From the NCBI GenBank assembly GCA_023426765.1, contig JAEZBW010000439.1, positions 1-6,097 on the forward strand: DNA of 6,097 nucleotides, in the 5' to 3' direction. The notes beneath the pieces are model-generated. The model did no database searches. It had not been told where the DNA came from and worked only from the letters and a program-made list of their open reading frames with translations. The stretch's first letter is position 1. The number at the start of each line of letters is the position of its first letter. This document shows, one piece after another, positions 5,781-6,097 of the stretch. Position numbers and translations under genes: made by a program. Source of the DNA: Bacillota bacterium. GTDB taxonomy: Bacteria > Bacillota > Clostridia > DSM-8532.

Positions 5781-6097
5781 ATGACCAATGACAGAACCAC
5801 TGAAATCGCAGAAGATGTAATACAAAGGCAATATGCCTTTATTGATAAGGTAATGGAAATCACTGCAGAGAAAGCTGGGCGAGAGGGCAGGCAGCCCACT
5901 TATGACGTGCGGATTTTCGGCTGCCAGATGAATGAGCATGATGCGGAAAAACTGATCGGAATGCTGGAGGAAATGGGATATACGAAGGTTCCTGCCGGTG
6001 AGCAGGCCGATGTGATCGTTTTTGAAACCTGCTGCGTACGGGAAAATGCCGAAGAGAAAATATACGGTCACCTGGGCATTTTAAAGCCTTCCGAGGG
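5781..6097 (+). CDS. miaB: tRNA-2-methylthio-N6-dimethylallyladenosine synthase MiaB, N-terminal part (3' end outside window)
   Basis: The first 105 codons of a radical-SAM methylthiotransferase, which adds the methylthio group to i6A37 of tRNAs reading U-starting codons. Visible is the N-terminal UPF0004/MTTase domain: YDVRIFGCQMNEHDAEKL (41-58) with cluster ligand Cys48, then ETCCVRENAEEKIYGHLG (82-99) with ligand Cys84. The third ligand, the CxxxCxxC radical-SAM motif and the TRAM domain lie beyond the window. An extension of about 40 residues precedes the domain, as in Firmicutes MiaB. The ATG at 5781 follows AGGAAGGA with an 8-base spacer, and the gene has its own promoter. One oddity: the residue before TCC is Glu82, where most MTTases have Asn (NTC). 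MiaB is favoured over MtaB and RimO because GCQMN and CCVRENAE are MiaB-typical. Confidence 0.93.
   Translation, partial: MTNDRTTEIAEDVIQRQYAFIDKVMEITAEKAGREGRQPTYDVRIFGCQMNEHDAEKLIGMLEEMGYTKVPAGEQADVIVFETCCVRENAEEKIYGHLGILKPSE

Noticed and set aside
5618..5899. A 93-codon minus-strand open frame containing CHSERS
   Set aside because: It is antisense to miaB at one end, and CHSERS is the translation signature of the palindromic repeat rather than of a protein.
1..6097. CRISPR arrays, tRNA or rRNA genes, known riboswitches, insertion-sequence transposases
   Set aside because: No regularly spaced repeats, cloverleaf-like sequences, recognisable riboswitch cores or transposase motifs were found on either strand by eye.

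Overview
The window looks like chromosomal DNA from a Gram-positive member of the Clostridia. The reasons are purine-rich Shine-Dalgarno sites (AGGAGAGG, AGGAAGGA), sigma-A-type promoters, a secreted protein with a Sec signal peptide and a single C-terminal membrane anchor, a clostridial-style miaB with an N-terminal extension, and moderate G+C (mid-40s % by eye). Genus cannot be assigned from the sequence alone.

Layout. (1) Positions 1-459, minus strand: the N-terminal 153 codons of a gene that runs off the left edge. It encodes a membrane-anchored protein with an Mrr-type restriction-endonuclease-like fold whose usual catalytic residues appear to be replaced. (2) Positions 460-828: a divergent intergenic region with one candidate promoter in each direction and a leader for the next operon. 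(3) Positions 829-5399, plus strand: three translationally coupled, overlapping genes, namely an ABC ATPase of the MacB/LolD/FtsE type, a large secreted membrane-anchored protein built of about six CARDB/COG1361-like beta-sandwich domains, and a MacB-type FtsX permease. (4) Positions 5400-5780: a strong intrinsic terminator, a dyad-symmetric stretch, a very good sigma-A promoter, and a palindromic 58-bp element inside the leader of the next gene. (5) Positions 5781-6097: the first 105 codons of miaB (tRNA methylthiotransferase), cut by the right edge.

How the genes fit together. The ATPase and the permease would form a homodimeric MacB-fold (type VII) ABC machine. These machines usually transmit force across the membrane rather than carrying substrate through it, and they often work with an extracytoplasmic partner. 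In MacAB-like systems that partner is a MacA/HlyD adaptor. Here the gene in that position encodes a long, multi-domain, membrane-tethered CARDB protein instead. No MacA-like gene, response regulator or histidine kinase is visible. The substrate is unknown.

The most interesting points are the ABC-CARDB-permease module, the degenerate membrane-bound Mrr-like protein divergent from it, and the mobile-type palindrome between the miaB promoter and its start codon.
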